From assembly GCF_004362665.1 (NCBI RefSeq), contig NZ_SNXR01000014.1:248001-312000 (forward strand): DNA of 64,000 nucleotides. The letters are read 5' to 3'. Below are positions 1 through 7,554 of the stretch, piece by piece. The notes beneath the pieces were generated by a model, which was not told the DNA's origin, searched no databases, and saw only the letters and a program-made list of their open reading frames with translations. This DNA comes from Flavobacterium dankookense. Its GTDB lineage: Bacteria; Bacteroidota; Bacteroidia; Flavobacteriales; Flavobacteriaceae. How positions within the stretch are numbered: the first letter of the stretch is position 1; every line of letters starts with the position of its first letter. The position numbers and the translations under genes are program-made.

Positions 1-203
1 GCTTTTTTCATTCGCACTTCGAGAAATAATTTGTCAGGAAATTCGTGCTGCAATTCGGAAACCTTCTGATATGTTTTGTCAGGAGAATTATCATCAACAA
101 TAAGAACGTGAAATGTTTTTTCGAGTGAAAACACGGCACGAATAATGCTTTCTATGTTTTCTATTTCGTTATAGGTTGGAATAATTACTATACCGCAATT
201 CAT
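1..203 (-). CDS. Glycosyltransferase family 2, polyprenol monophosphomannose synthase type (5' part only)
   Basis: The frame begins at the ATG complementary to 201-203 and runs off the left edge of the window; 67 codons are visible. The start MNCGIVIIPTYNEIENIES followed by HVLIVDDNSPDKTY is the nucleotide-sugar binding region of GT-A family 2 enzymes: the PTYNE strand and the DDNSPD acidic motif are typical of dolichol/polyprenol-phosphate mannosyltransferases. Such enzymes load a hexose from GDP- or UDP-sugar onto a polyprenyl phosphate on the inner face of the membrane. The gene is divergent from the DUF4271-hemD pair. The C-terminal part is outside the window, so the donor sugar and any membrane segments cannot be judged. 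Confidence 0.85.
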   Translation of the reverse strand, partial: MNCGIVIIPTYNEIENIESIIRAVFSLEKTFHVLIVDDNSPDKTYQKVSELQHEFPDKLFLEVRMKK

Positions 204-224
204 ATTTTAGTTCAATTTTCAGGG

Positions 225-232
225 CAAAAATA
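225..232 (-). promoter_or_regulatory. Bacteroidetes -7 box (TATTTTTG) for the glycosyltransferase gene
   Basis: On the minus strand this octamer fits TAnnTTTG and lies 21 bases before the ATG. No clear TTTG was found at the -33 position. Confidence 0.45.
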
Positions 233-292
233 CTGTTTTTATCAGTGTAGTTTCTTAATAATTTTATAATAATTTAGAAAATAAAAAAATCG

Positions 293-300
293 TAATTTTG
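293..300 (+). promoter_or_regulatory. Bacteroidetes -7 box (TAATTTTG) for DUF4271-hemD
   Basis: This octamer matches TAnnTTTG. It ends only five bases before the ATG at 306, so the transcript would be nearly leaderless unless translation starts at the in-frame ATG at 315. Confidence 0.5.
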
Positions 301-305
301 CAACG

Positions 306-968
306 ATGATTGAAATGATTTTAAACCCGCGAATTATAGAGCCAAAAGATTGGGCAACCTTTTTGTTTGTTTTTTCTTTTTGCTTAATAGCCATTACAAA
401 AACTGCCTTTGAAACTCGTTTCAATGATTTTTTAAGGATTTTAGTTTCCGATAAATACATTAAAGTTTACAAAGACACTTCACACTTGATGAGTGGTTTT
501 ACTATTCTATTGTTTTTGGTTCAAGTAGTTTCGTTTTCCTTTTTTATCCAAATAATTTTAGATCATTTTGGATATATTTCAAAATATGATTGGATTAGTT
601 ACTTAAGGATTTTTACTTTTTTTGGCGTATTTGTCCTTTCAAAATTTCTAATCGAAAAAATCATTGCCACTACTTTCACAATTGAAGAGTTTGCAGAGCA
701 GTTTAATTTACAAAAAGTTAGCTACCGAACTTTTATCGGGATGCTATTGCTTCCTGTGAATATTTATTTATTTTACAATAACGCATCAGATGTTTTAATT
801 TATTGCATTATTGTTGTAATTTTAATAATAAACCTGTTAACTTATTTGATTTCTTTGCGAATTTATCAAAATTTAGTTGTTGGCAACTTGTTTTATTTTA
901 TTTTGTATCTTTGCGCACTTGAAATAGCGCCGTATTATTTCATATATTATTTGATTACAAAAATTTAG
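306..968 (+). CDS. DUF4271 domain-containing membrane protein
   Basis: This 220-residue protein has about six hydrophobic segments (near residues 15-31, 60-85, 98-118, 140-157, 162-182 and 190-212) and no signal peptide cleavage site. The order glycosyltransferase / DUF4271 / HemD matches what I know from Flavobacteriaceae, and the N-terminal pattern of a proline-arginine pair followed by DWATFLFV is typical of DUF4271. The function of the family is unknown. The stop lies ten bases before the hemD start, so the two genes are probably cotranscribed. The start could also be the ATG at 315. Confidence 0.8.
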   Translation: MIEMILNPRIIEPKDWATFLFVFSFCLIAITKTAFETRFNDFLRILVSDKYIKVYKDTSHLMSGFTILLFLVQVVSFSFFIQIILDHFGYISKYDWISYLRIFTFFGVFVLSKFLIEKIIATTFTIEEFAEQFNLQKVSYRTFIGMLLLPVNIYLFYNNASDVLIYCIIVVILIINLLTYLISLRIYQNLVVGNLFYFILYLCALEIAPYYFIYYLITKI

Positions 969-977
969 CACACTACA

Positions 978-1736
978 ATGTCAAATTTAAAAGTGAAAAC
1001 AATTTTGGTTTCTCAACCAGAACCAAAAGTAGAGAATTCTCCTTATTTTGAGTTACAACAAAAGCATAAGGTGAAAGTTGATTTCCGCTCATTCATTCAT
1101 GTAGAAGGAGTTAATGCTAAGGATATAAGAGCTCAAAAAATTGACCTCAACAATTTCAGCGCTATCATTTTAACGAGTAGAAATTCTGTAGATCATTTTT
1201 TTAGAGTTGCAGAAGAAATGCGATATAAAGTTCCTGAAGACTTAAAATATTTTTGTCAGTCGGAAGCTATTGCATTTTACTTGCAGAAATATGTAGTTTA
1301 TAGAAAGCGTAAAATATATGTTGGTCAAAAAGATTTTGTTGATTTATCTCCATTAATCAAAAAATATAAAGACGAGAAGTTTTTGCTTCCTGCTTCTGAC
1401 CAATTAAATTTTGACATTCCGCAAACACTAAATAACTTGAAAGTAAATTGGACACAAGCTACTTTTTACAAAACTGTGATGAGTGATTTGTCTGATTTGG
1501 CAGATGTATATTATGATGTTTTAGCGTTTTTTAGTCCAACTGGAATTAAATCATTATTTAAAAATTTCCCAGATTTTAAACAAAATAACACTCGAATAGC
1601 TGTTTTTGGAAGTACAACTCAAAAAGAAGCTTTGGAACACGGATTGCGAATTGATATTCTTGCTCCAACTCCAGATACACCTTCAATGACAATGGCTTTA
1701 GAGAAATATGTAGCTGAAGCAAATAAAGGAAAATAG
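978..1736 (+). CDS. hemD: Uroporphyrinogen-III synthase
   Basis: A protein of 252 residues, the usual length for the HemD fold of two alpha/beta domains. HemD cyclises hydroxymethylbilane to uroporphyrinogen III with inversion of ring D, in heme biosynthesis in the cytoplasm. Visible marks are the early TILVSQPEP strand, the LTSRNSVDHF motif near residues 65-75, and FFSPTGIKSLF near 185, the counterpart of the F(T/S)S..(A/G)v..lf motif in this poorly conserved family. It follows the DUF4271 gene closely, an arrangement I know from flavobacteria. The C-terminal ending TPDTPSMTMAL also fits HemD. Confidence 0.85.
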   Translation: MSNLKVKTILVSQPEPKVENSPYFELQQKHKVKVDFRSFIHVEGVNAKDIRAQKIDLNNFSAIILTSRNSVDHFFRVAEEMRYKVPEDLKYFCQSEAIAFYLQKYVVYRKRKIYVGQKDFVDLSPLIKKYKDEKFLLPASDQLNFDIPQTLNNLKVNWTQATFYKTVMSDLSDLADVYYDVLAFFSPTGIKSLFKNFPDFKQNNTRIAVFGSTTQKEALEHGLRIDILAPTPDTPSMTMALEKYVAEANKGK

Positions 1737-1757
1737 ATTTTAATTTATACAAAATAA

Positions 1758-1786
1758 AAAAAGCCATTCAAATTGAGTGGCTTTTT
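1758..1786. terminator. Bidirectional intrinsic terminator between hemD and pckA
   Basis: A 13-bp stem (AAAAAGCCATTCA with its complement, one G-U pair) and a 3-base loop, with T-runs reading outward on both strands. It lies between the convergent hemD and pckA genes and can serve both. Confidence 0.8.
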
Positions 1787-1812
1787 CGTTTTGGCTTAGT
1801 TTGTTTGTTATT

Positions 1813-3438
1813 CTATAATTGCGGACCAGCATTTACTAAATTCTGCCCTTCGGAATTATCGGTGTATTGAACGAAATTTTTAATGAATAATCCAGCTAAA
1901 TTAGTAGCTTTTTCATTCCATTCCGAAGCATTTGCATACGTATCTCTTGGATCTAAAATCGCTGGATTTACATCGTGTAAAGAAGTTGGAACTTCAAAAT
2001 TGAATGTAGGTATCATTTTAGTTTCAGCTTTTTCTATGGAACCATCAAGAATCGCGTCAATGATGGCGCGCGTATCTTTTATTGAAATACGTTTTCCTGT
2101 TCCGTTCCAACCTGTGTTTACCATATAAGCTGTTGCGTTGTGTTGCTCCATTTTTTTCACCAATTCTTCACCATATTTTGTTGGATGAAGTGATAAAAAT
2201 GCTTTTCCGAAACAAGCAGAGAATGTTGGTTGTGGTTCGGTTACTCCTCTTTCTGTTCCTGCTAATTTAGCCGTAAAGCCTGAAAGGAAATAGTATTTAG
2301 TTTGTTCTGGAGTTAATTTAGAAACTGGTGGCATAACTCCAAATGCGTCTGCTGTTAAGAAAATAACTTTAGTAGCATGACCAGCTTTAGAAACTGGCTT
2401 AACAATATTATGAATATGCTCTATCGGATAAGAAACACGCGTATTTTGAGTTACAGAACCGTCTTTAAAATCGATAATTCCATTGGCATCAACAGTTACA
2501 TTTTCAAGTAAAGCGTCTTTTTTAATGGCACCAAAAATATCGGGTTCGTTTGCTGCACTTAAATCGATGGTTTTTGCATAACATCCGCCTTCAAAGTTAA
2601 AAACGCCATCATTATCCCAACCGTGTTCATCGTCACCAATTAATTCTCTTTTTGGATCGGTAGAAAGAGTAGTTTTTCCTGTTCCAGATAATCCAAAGAA
2701 AACGGCTACATCACCATCTTTTCCTTTATTTGCAGAACAATGCATTGATGCAATTCCTTGTAATGGCAAGTAGTAATTCATCATTGAGAACAACCCTTTT
2801 TTCATTTCTCCACCGTACCAAGTTCCGCCAATTAATTGCACTTTTTCTGTTAAATTAAAAGCTACATAAACTTCAGAATTTAATCCGTGAGCTGCATAAT
2901 CTTTGAAACTAGTTTTTGAACCATTCATAACTATAAAGTCTGGTTCTCCAAAATTTTCAAGTTCGGCTTCTGTTGGACGAATGAACATGTTTTTTACGAA
3001 ATGCGCTTGCCACGCTACTTCCATAATAAAACGCACTTTCAATCTTGTGTTTTCGTTAGCACCACAAAAAGCATCAACAACAAACAATCTTTTTCCAGAA
3101 AGCTGGTTTACAGTTGTTTCTTTTAAGGCATTCCAAGTAGTTTGAGAAATTGGTTTGTTGTCGTTTACTGCTTTATCAGAATTCCACCAAATGGTATTTT
3201 CAGTGATACTGTCTTTAACAATGTATTTGTCTTTAGGCGATCGACCGGTAAATTCACCTGTCATTACATTTACTGCTCCAAGTTCTGTTAATTGACCTTT
3301 TTCATAACCTTCTAAACTTGGATTTAACTCTTCATTATATAAAAAATCAAAGGATGGATTGTGAATAATTTCTTGAACATTTTTAATTCCGTATTGTTCT
3401 AACGAAATCGATTTCGTAATTTGAGCAGTATTTTCCAT
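1813..3438 (-). CDS. pckA: Phosphoenolpyruvate carboxykinase (ATP)
   Basis: A 541-residue protein, the normal size of ATP-dependent PEP carboxykinase. It converts oxaloacetate and ATP to phosphoenolpyruvate, ADP and CO2, the entry step of gluconeogenesis. Motifs in order: the substrate loop [14 protein letters not shown] near residue 62, FVVDAFCGA near 120, the kinase-1a (Walker A) loop [11 protein letters not shown] near residue 250, and the metal-binding LIGDDEHGW about 15 residues later. The carboxykinase signature around the tyrosine/threonine pair RVSYPIEHI is present. A TACCTTTG box lies 36 bases upstream. It stands alone as a monocistronic unit. Confidence 0.97.
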   Translation of the reverse strand: MENTAQITKSISLEQYGIKNVQEIIHNPSFDFLYNEELNPSLEGYEKGQLTELGAVNVMTGEFTGRSPKDKYIVKDSITENTIWWNSDKAVNDNKPISQTTWNALKETTVNQLSGKRLFVVDAFCGANENTRLKVRFIMEVAWQAHFVKNMFIRPTEAELENFGEPDFIVMNGSKTSFKDYAAHGLNSEVYVAFNLTEKVQLIGGTWYGGEMKKGLFSMMNYYLPLQGIASMHCSANKGKDGDVAVFFGLSGTGKTTLSTDPKRELIGDDEHGWDNDGVFNFEGGCYAKTIDLSAANEPDIFGAIKKDALLENVTVDANGIIDFKDGSVTQNTRVSYPIEHIHNIVKPVSKAGHATKVIFLTADAFGVMPPVSKLTPEQTKYYFLSGFTAKLAGTERGVTEPQPTFSACFGKAFLSLHPTKYGEELVKKMEQHNATAYMVNTGWNGTGKRISIKDTRAIIDAILDGSIEKAETKMIPTFNFEVPTSLHDVNPAILDPRDTYANASEWNEKATNLAGLFIKNFVQYTDNSEGQNLVNAGPQL

Positions 3439-3473
3439 AAAATTGTATTGTGTTGCAATTATTAAATTGACTG

Positions 3474-3481
3474 CAAAGGTA
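3474..3481 (-). promoter_or_regulatory. -7 box (TACCTTTG) of pckA
   Basis: Perfect TAnnTTTG on the minus strand, 36 bases before the pckA ATG. The expected -33 TTTG is not clear. Confidence 0.6.
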
Positions 3482-3521
3482 AAAATATTTTATTACAACG
3501 TTGTAGTTGAAAGATAAATTG

Positions 3522-3905
3522 TTATTTTTTCTTGACGAACTGCAGAAAAAGTAGTGCCCAAGCAAGAATTAACATCGTTCCTCCAATAGGTGTTATAATT
3601 CCAATTGGTTTGAAATTGATATTGGTTAATGTCATAGTAGAAAGTAAATATATTGAACCAGAAAAAAACACAATACCTAATAAAGTGAACCAATAAATAG
3701 TTTTTTTAGCTTTCTCAACTATATCGTTATTCAATCCTAAGAACAATAAAAACAAAGCGTGATACATTTGATATTTTATTCCAGTTTCGAAAGTAGCTAA
3801 TTGCTCAACGTTCAAAACTTTTTTTAATGCATGTGCACCAAATGCGCCAAGAATTATCGCAATCATTCCTAACAGGATAGCTGTTTTTATTATTTTATTG
3901 TTCAT
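3522..3905 (-). CDS. DUF423 family small membrane protein
   Basis: A 127-residue protein with four predicted membrane helices (about residues 8-26, 45-62, 70-90 and 98-122). The N-terminal GAFGAHALKK motif and the YQMYHALFLL segment are hallmarks of DUF423 (YgdD/YwdK-like). No biochemical role is established. It is a separate unit, convergent with nothing and divergent from the DUF3108 gene. Confidence 0.9.
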   Translation of the reverse strand: MNNKIIKTAILLGMIAIILGAFGAHALKKVLNVEQLATFETGIKYQMYHALFLLFLGLNNDIVEKAKKTIYWFTLLGIVFFSGSIYLLSTMTLTNINFKPIGIITPIGGTMLILAWALLFLQFVKKK

Positions 3906-3930
3906 TTTATTAATTTTAAATACTAAAACA

Positions 3931-3938
3931 CAAATTTA
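3931..3938 (-). promoter_or_regulatory. -7 box (TAAATTTG) of the DUF423 gene
   Basis: TAnnTTTG match on the minus strand, 26 bases upstream of the ATG. Confidence 0.5.
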
Positions 3939-4004
3939 CCCGTTATGTATTGATATTAAAGAAATTTTAAGTTTTCTTTTTAAAATTATCCGTTTTAAAA
4001 ATTT

Positions 4005-4012
4005 TACATTTG
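4005..4012 (+). promoter_or_regulatory. -7 box (TACATTTG) for the DUF3108 gene pair
   Basis: TAnnTTTG match with a purine-rich leader, 19 bases before the ATG at 4032. Confidence 0.6.
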
Positions 4013-4031
4013 CACACATAAAATACTTCTC

Positions 4032-4793
4032 ATGAAAAAAATATTTTTAGTTATAACATCGATTTTGCTATTATGTTCGTTTAGAGCTACTACAAATTCA
4101 AAAATAAAATCAGGAGAAAAATTGGTTTATACGGGTTCATACAATATGAGTGGATTAATGACACAATTGGCTCAAGTAACTATGAGTACGGAAAATGTTT
4201 CTACCTCAAAAAACAATTATCTTCATTTGAGTTGTGAGTTAGCAACTTATAGTAAATGGGATAAATTTTTTAAAATTAGAGATATTTATGAAACCTATGT
4301 TGATCCAATCACGATGAAACCTGCTCTTTACAAAAGAAGCATTGACGAAGGTGGTTATACCAAAAAAGAAAAATATGTTTTCAAAAACAACACTGTTACA
4401 AGTACGGCTAGAAAAAGAAATTATCCTGAGTCGGTGAAAAAATTTACTATCAAACCAACAAGCATTGATGCTATTTCAATTTTATATCAATTGCGTTCTG
4501 TTGATTTTTCAAAATATAAAGCCGGTCAAACAAAGTCATATACCATTGTTTTTGATGAAAAAGAAATTCCTGTGACCTTAAAATATATCGGAAAAGAAAC
4601 TGTTAATGCTGGTAATTTAGGAAAAAAAGAATGCTATAAAGTTTCTATCGGTGCCAAAACCGATGCGTTAAAAGGACAAGATAAAAATTTAATTTGGCTT
4701 ACTGCTGACGACAAAAAAATTCCTGCATTGATGAAATTTAGTATTCCAGTAGGAACAGGACAAATAGCATTATCATCTGCAACAGGAATTTAA
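4032..4793 (+). CDS. Secreted DUF3108 domain-containing protein
   Basis: A 253-residue protein with a signal peptide (KKIFLVITSILLLCSF, cleavage near residue 20), so it is periplasmic or at the envelope. The body starts with SGEKLVYTGSYNMSG, the typical opening of DUF3108, and is rich in beta-strands with charged turns; the family resembles a lipid-binding or lipoprotein-carrier fold, but no function is proven. The next gene starts 14 bases after its stop, which indicates cotranscription. Confidence 0.8.
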   Translation: MKKIFLVITSILLLCSFRATTNSKIKSGEKLVYTGSYNMSGLMTQLAQVTMSTENVSTSKNNYLHLSCELATYSKWDKFFKIRDIYETYVDPITMKPALYKRSIDEGGYTKKEKYVFKNNTVTSTARKRNYPESVKKFTIKPTSIDAISILYQLRSVDFSKYKAGQTKSYTIVFDEKEIPVTLKYIGKETVNAGNLGKKECYKVSIGAKTDALKGQDKNLIWLTADDKKIPALMKFSIPVGTGQIALSSATGI

Positions 4794-4807
4794 TAACCAC
4801 CTAAAAA

Positions 4808-5143
4808 ATGCAAAAAATATATCTCATTTTAAGTTTTGTTTTTACACTTTTGGCTTTGGTTTTTTCTATTATGCCAATGGATACAATTGCTTTATTACCC
4901 ATTGGACTAGCTATTGCTTTTTGTTTACTAACTATTAGAAAATCGGAGGGAAATAAAGTTAAAATACCAAAGTGGTTGTTGACCATTAGCGTTTTATGTT
5001 CTGTTTTTGTGATTGGGAAAACACTTTTAATAAAAGACGAAGTTGTCGTTGACCAAACATTCGAACAGCAAAAAATAGAAACCAAACAAGAAGCTAAAAA
5101 AGAACTCGAAGAATTAGAGCAACTTGAAAATGATTTAGAATAA
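4808..5143 (+). CDS. Small membrane protein of unknown function
   Basis: A 111-residue protein with hydrophobic segments at about residues 4-20, 25-43 and 58-75, then a cytoplasmic tail rich in Glu, Lys and Gln (residues 80-111) that looks helical or coiled coil. I do not recognise the family with certainty. It follows the DUF3108 gene at 14 bases and is followed directly by a terminator, so it is the last gene of a two-gene unit. Confidence 0.7.
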   Translation: MQKIYLILSFVFTLLALVFSIMPMDTIALLPIGLAIAFCLLTIRKSEGNKVKIPKWLLTISVLCSVFVIGKTLLIKDEVVVDQTFEQQKIETKQEAKKELEELEQLENDLE

Positions 5144-5147
5144 TTTC

Positions 5148-5174
5148 AAAACCCATTCGAATTGAATGGGTTTT
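5148..5174 (+). terminator. Intrinsic terminator after the DUF3108 unit
   Basis: Perfect 11-bp stem (AAAACCCATTC / GAATGGGTTTT) with a 5-base loop and trailing T-run. Confidence 0.85.
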
Positions 5175-5191
5175 ATGTTTCTGCAAATTCA

Positions 5192-5199
5192 TACATTTG
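5192..5199 (+). promoter_or_regulatory. -7 box (TACATTTG) that fixes the saccharopine dehydrogenase start
   Basis: The TAnnTTTG box lies 20 bases before the ATG at 5220 and downstream of the first in-frame ATG at 5166, which sits inside the preceding terminator. Translation must therefore begin at 5220. Confidence 0.7.
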
Positions 5200-5219
5200 C
5201 CACAACAACAAACAAACGA

Positions 5220-6593
5220 ATGAGAAATATACTTATTATTGGTGCTGGTCGTTCAGCATCATCACTTATAAAATACCTTCTTGAAAAATCTACTCAAGAA
5301 AATCTTCATCTTACTATTGGTGATTTATCATTAGAATTGGCGCAACGCAAAACCAATAATCATCCGAATGCAACACCAATTGCATTAGACATAAATAATG
5401 TTGAACAACGCCAAAGCGAAATTCAAAAGGCTGATATTGTCATTTCGATGCTTCCAGCACACATGCATATTGATGTGGCAAAAGACTGTGTTACTTTCAA
5501 GAAAAACATGGTTACCGCTTCTTATGTTTCCGATGCGATGCAAAGTTTAGATGCTGAAGTGAAAGCAAATGGTTTGATTTTTATGAACGAAATTGGTCTT
5601 GACCCAGGAATTGACCACATGAGTGCGATGAAAGTTATCCATGAAATTGAAGAAAAAGGCGGAAAAATGATTTTGTTTGAGTCGTTTTGTGGCGGATTAG
5701 TTGCTCCAGAAAGCGATACTAATCTTTGGAATTACAAATTCACTTGGGCACCAAGAAACGTAGTTTTAGCTGGTCAAGGTGGCGCAGCAAAATTTATCCA
5801 AGAAGGAAAATACAAATACATTCCTTATAATAAACTCTTCCGAAGAACGGAATTTCTAGAAGTCGAAGGTTTTGGAAAATTTGAAGCCTATGCTAATCGT
5901 GATTCACTAAAATACAGAAGCGTTTATGGACTAGACAATATTTTGACTTTATACCGTGGAACGATTCGTCGCGTGGGTTATTCAAAAGCTTGGAATATGT
6001 TTGTTCAACTTGGAATGACCGATGACACTTATGTGATGGAAAACTCAGAAACCATGACTTACCGCGACTTCATCAATTCCTTTTTGCCTTATTCGCCGAC
6101 AGATAGTGTAGAAATGAAAACCCGTTTGCAACTTGGCATTGAACAAGACGATATCATGTGGGATAAATTATTAGAACTCGATTTATTCAACCCAACTAAA
6201 ATTGTTGGACTAAAAAATGCTTCGCCAGCCCAAATATTAGAACATATCCTTAACGATAGCTGGACTTTGCAACCAGAAGACAAAGACATGATTGTAATGT
6301 ATCACAAGTTTGGATATGAAATCAATGGTGAGAAAAAGCAAATCGATTCTAAAATGGTATGCATTGGCGATGACCAAACCTACACTGCCATGGCAAAAAC
6401 AGTAGGTTTGCCTGTAGCCATGGCAACCATCCAAATCTTGAACGGAAAAATTAAAACTTCAGGCGTTCAATTGCCTATCAACAAAGAAGTTTATTTGCCA
6501 ATCATCAAAGAGCTTGAAGAGTTTGGTGTGATTTTCAAAGAAACCGAAATGCCTTATGTTGGTTATAATCCGGATAGATTATTAGGAAATTAA
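5220..6593 (+). CDS. Saccharopine dehydrogenase family protein
   Basis: A 457-residue protein in the 5220 start. The N-terminus MRNILIIGAGRSASSLI is a Rossmann NAD(P)-binding fingerprint, followed by the acidic strand end IGDLS and VISMLPAHMH. The central NEIGLDPGIDHMSA and the ESFCGGLVAP segment are typical of the Lys9-type saccharopine dehydrogenase (glutamate-forming). That reaction makes or splits saccharopine from 2-aminoadipate semialdehyde and glutamate; whether this enzyme serves lysine breakdown or another imine-forming reaction cannot be told from sequence. The neighbouring Lrp-type regulator and nearby alanine dehydrogenase fit an amino-acid catabolism setting. The upstream ATG at 5166 is rejected because it precedes the promoter. 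Confidence 0.88.
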   Translation: MRNILIIGAGRSASSLIKYLLEKSTQENLHLTIGDLSLELAQRKTNNHPNATPIALDINNVEQRQSEIQKADIVISMLPAHMHIDVAKDCVTFKKNMVTASYVSDAMQSLDAEVKANGLIFMNEIGLDPGIDHMSAMKVIHEIEEKGGKMILFESFCGGLVAPESDTNLWNYKFTWAPRNVVLAGQGGAAKFIQEGKYKYIPYNKLFRRTEFLEVEGFGKFEAYANRDSLKYRSVYGLDNILTLYRGTIRRVGYSKAWNMFVQLGMTDDTYVMENSETMTYRDFINSFLPYSPTDSVEMKTRLQLGIEQDDIMWDKLLELDLFNPTKIVGLKNASPAQILEHILNDSWTLQPEDKDMIVMYHKFGYEINGEKKQIDSKMVCIGDDQTYTAMAKTVGLPVAMATIQILNGKIKTSGVQLPINKEVYLPIIKELEEFGVIFKETEMPYVGYNPDRLLGN

Positions 6594-6600
6594 ATTTATA

Positions 6601-6700
6601 ATTAGAAGTGAATCGTTCGGGAATTATCTGTGATGGTAATTCCTGCTTTCCGTTTCAATCTTGCCAAAAAAGGCAAGGATTTCCACTACAATCAGGGCTA
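6601..6700 (-). repeat. Dispersed structured repeat, copy A
   Basis: Read on the minus strand it starts TAGCCCTGATTGTAGTGG and ends ATTCACTTCTAA. Between them lie AAATCC, a short hairpin (TTGCC...GGCAA), GATTGAAACGGAAAGCAGG and an AATTCCCGAA segment. The same framework recurs at 7380-7517 and 40296-40405 with different hairpins. CCTG near the 5' end can pair with CAGG downstream, where the other copies have CCCG and CGGG, a compensatory change. It may be a non-coding RNA family or a repeat; the taxon and architecture recall the Flavo-1 RNA motif, which I could not test. Confidence 0.7.
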
Positions 6701-6842
6701 AAAGATTTTCCAATTTTATTTTTGTTAACTTTCTTAATGAACCTTAATTTCTTAATGTTTCAAACCATAACAGTAACCGATTTCAATTTTTTCATTTCTA
6801 TTTAAAACAAAAATCATATTTTTACTTTCAAATTAATTGAAA

Positions 6843-7313
6843 ATGAAAATAAATCAGTTACAAATAGAAATTGATGGTATCGACAAAGAAATTCTTCGTG
6901 ATTTGATGGAAGATGCTCGAAAACCTATTCTGCAAATTGCTAATAAAATAGGTATTTCTGGTGCGGCAATTCATCAAAGGTTGCGAAAACTAGAAGATGC
7001 TGGCGTTATTGCAGGTTCTAAAGTGGTGATTGACAACAAAGTTTTGGGCTATAAAACGATGGCGTTTATTGGCGTTTATCTTGATAAAGCTTCCAGCAAT
7101 TCGGATGCCGTTCGTGAGTTGAAAAAAATCCCTGAAGTGTTGGAATGTCATTATACTACGGGAAATTGGTCTATTCTTATCAAAATTATTTGTAGAGATA
7201 ACGAACATTTGATGCAGTTGCTCAACAAAAAAATCCAACCGATTGATGGTGTTTCGAGAACGGAAACGTTTATTTCGTTGGAACAGCAGATCGAGAGACA
7301 GATACAGTTGTAG
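6843..7313 (+). CDS. Lrp/AsnC family transcriptional regulator
   Basis: A 156-residue protein from the ATG at 6843 (a TTG two codons earlier is less likely). The N-terminal helix-turn-helix is clear: DGIDKEILRDLMEDAR, then LQIANKIGISGAAIHQRLRKLE as the winged helix, and a C-terminal RAM/AsnC ligand-binding domain (VLECHYTTGNWSILIKI). Such proteins form octamers or dimers that sense amino acids. Its position just downstream of the saccharopine dehydrogenase suggests it controls local amino-acid metabolism, which is inference. A short weak promoter-like stretch (TACTTTCA) precedes it. Confidence 0.92.
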   Translation: MKINQLQIEIDGIDKEILRDLMEDARKPILQIANKIGISGAAIHQRLRKLEDAGVIAGSKVVIDNKVLGYKTMAFIGVYLDKASSNSDAVRELKKIPEVLECHYTTGNWSILIKIICRDNEHLMQLLNKKIQPIDGVSRTETFISLEQQIERQIQL

Positions 7314-7351
7314 TGTTCAGTTTGCAGTCGCAGTAAACAGTCGCAGTTTGC
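7312..7351 (+). repeat. Degenerate heptamer tract after the Lrp gene
   Basis: Six tandem units of 6-7 bases, each starting AGT: AGTGTTC, AGTTTGC, AGTCGC, AGTAAAC, AGTCGC, AGTTTGC. The first unit overlaps the TAG stop codon of the Lrp gene. Related AGT-heptamers occur inside leuS at 11144-11178. Confidence 0.8.
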
Positions 7352-7379
7352 GGTTATTGGTGGTAAATGGTTGGCTGTT

Positions 7380-7517
7380 TAGCCCCGATTGAAGTGGAAA
7401 TCCTGTCATTGCACAACAAAAATTTCAAAATGACATTGCTTCGTTCCTCGCAATGACAGATTGAAACGAAAAGCGGGAATTACTGTTCCTGAAACTGCCC
7501 GAACGACTCGCTTCTAA
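7380..7517 (+). repeat. Dispersed structured repeat, copy B
   Basis: This copy has the framework TAGCCCCGATTGAAGTGG, AAATCC, hairpin, GATTGAAACGAAAAGCGGG, TGCCCGAACGACTCGCTTCTAA. The hairpin arms are TGTCATTGC (7404-7412) and GCAATGACA (7450-7458). The inner part 7431-7458 itself forms a TGACATTGC / GCAATGACA hairpin around TTCGTTCCTC, which is the repeat ATTGCGAGGAACGAAGCAAT found in many bacterial genomes. CCCG/CGGG pairing replaces the CCTG/CAGG pairing of copy A. Confidence 0.75.
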
Positions 7518-7521
7518 ATAA

Positions 7522-7550
7522 AAAAATCCGCTACTTTCGTAACGGATTTT
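7522..7550. terminator. Intrinsic terminator between copy B and the zinc peptidase gene
   Basis: Stem AAAATCCG.TAC / GTA.CGGATTTT with one mismatch and a 4-base loop; A/T runs on both sides allow use from both strands. Confidence 0.7.
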
Positions 7551-7554
7551 GTAT

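Noticed and set aside
4801..5085. A 94-codon minus-strand frame opposite the small membrane protein.
   Set aside because: It covers almost exactly the plus-strand gene that has a terminator directly after it and two-gene context; the minus frame has no promoter.
6608..6805. A 65-codon frame after the saccharopine dehydrogenase gene.
   Set aside because: Most of it is the structured repeat copy A read on the opposite strand; the peptide has no features.
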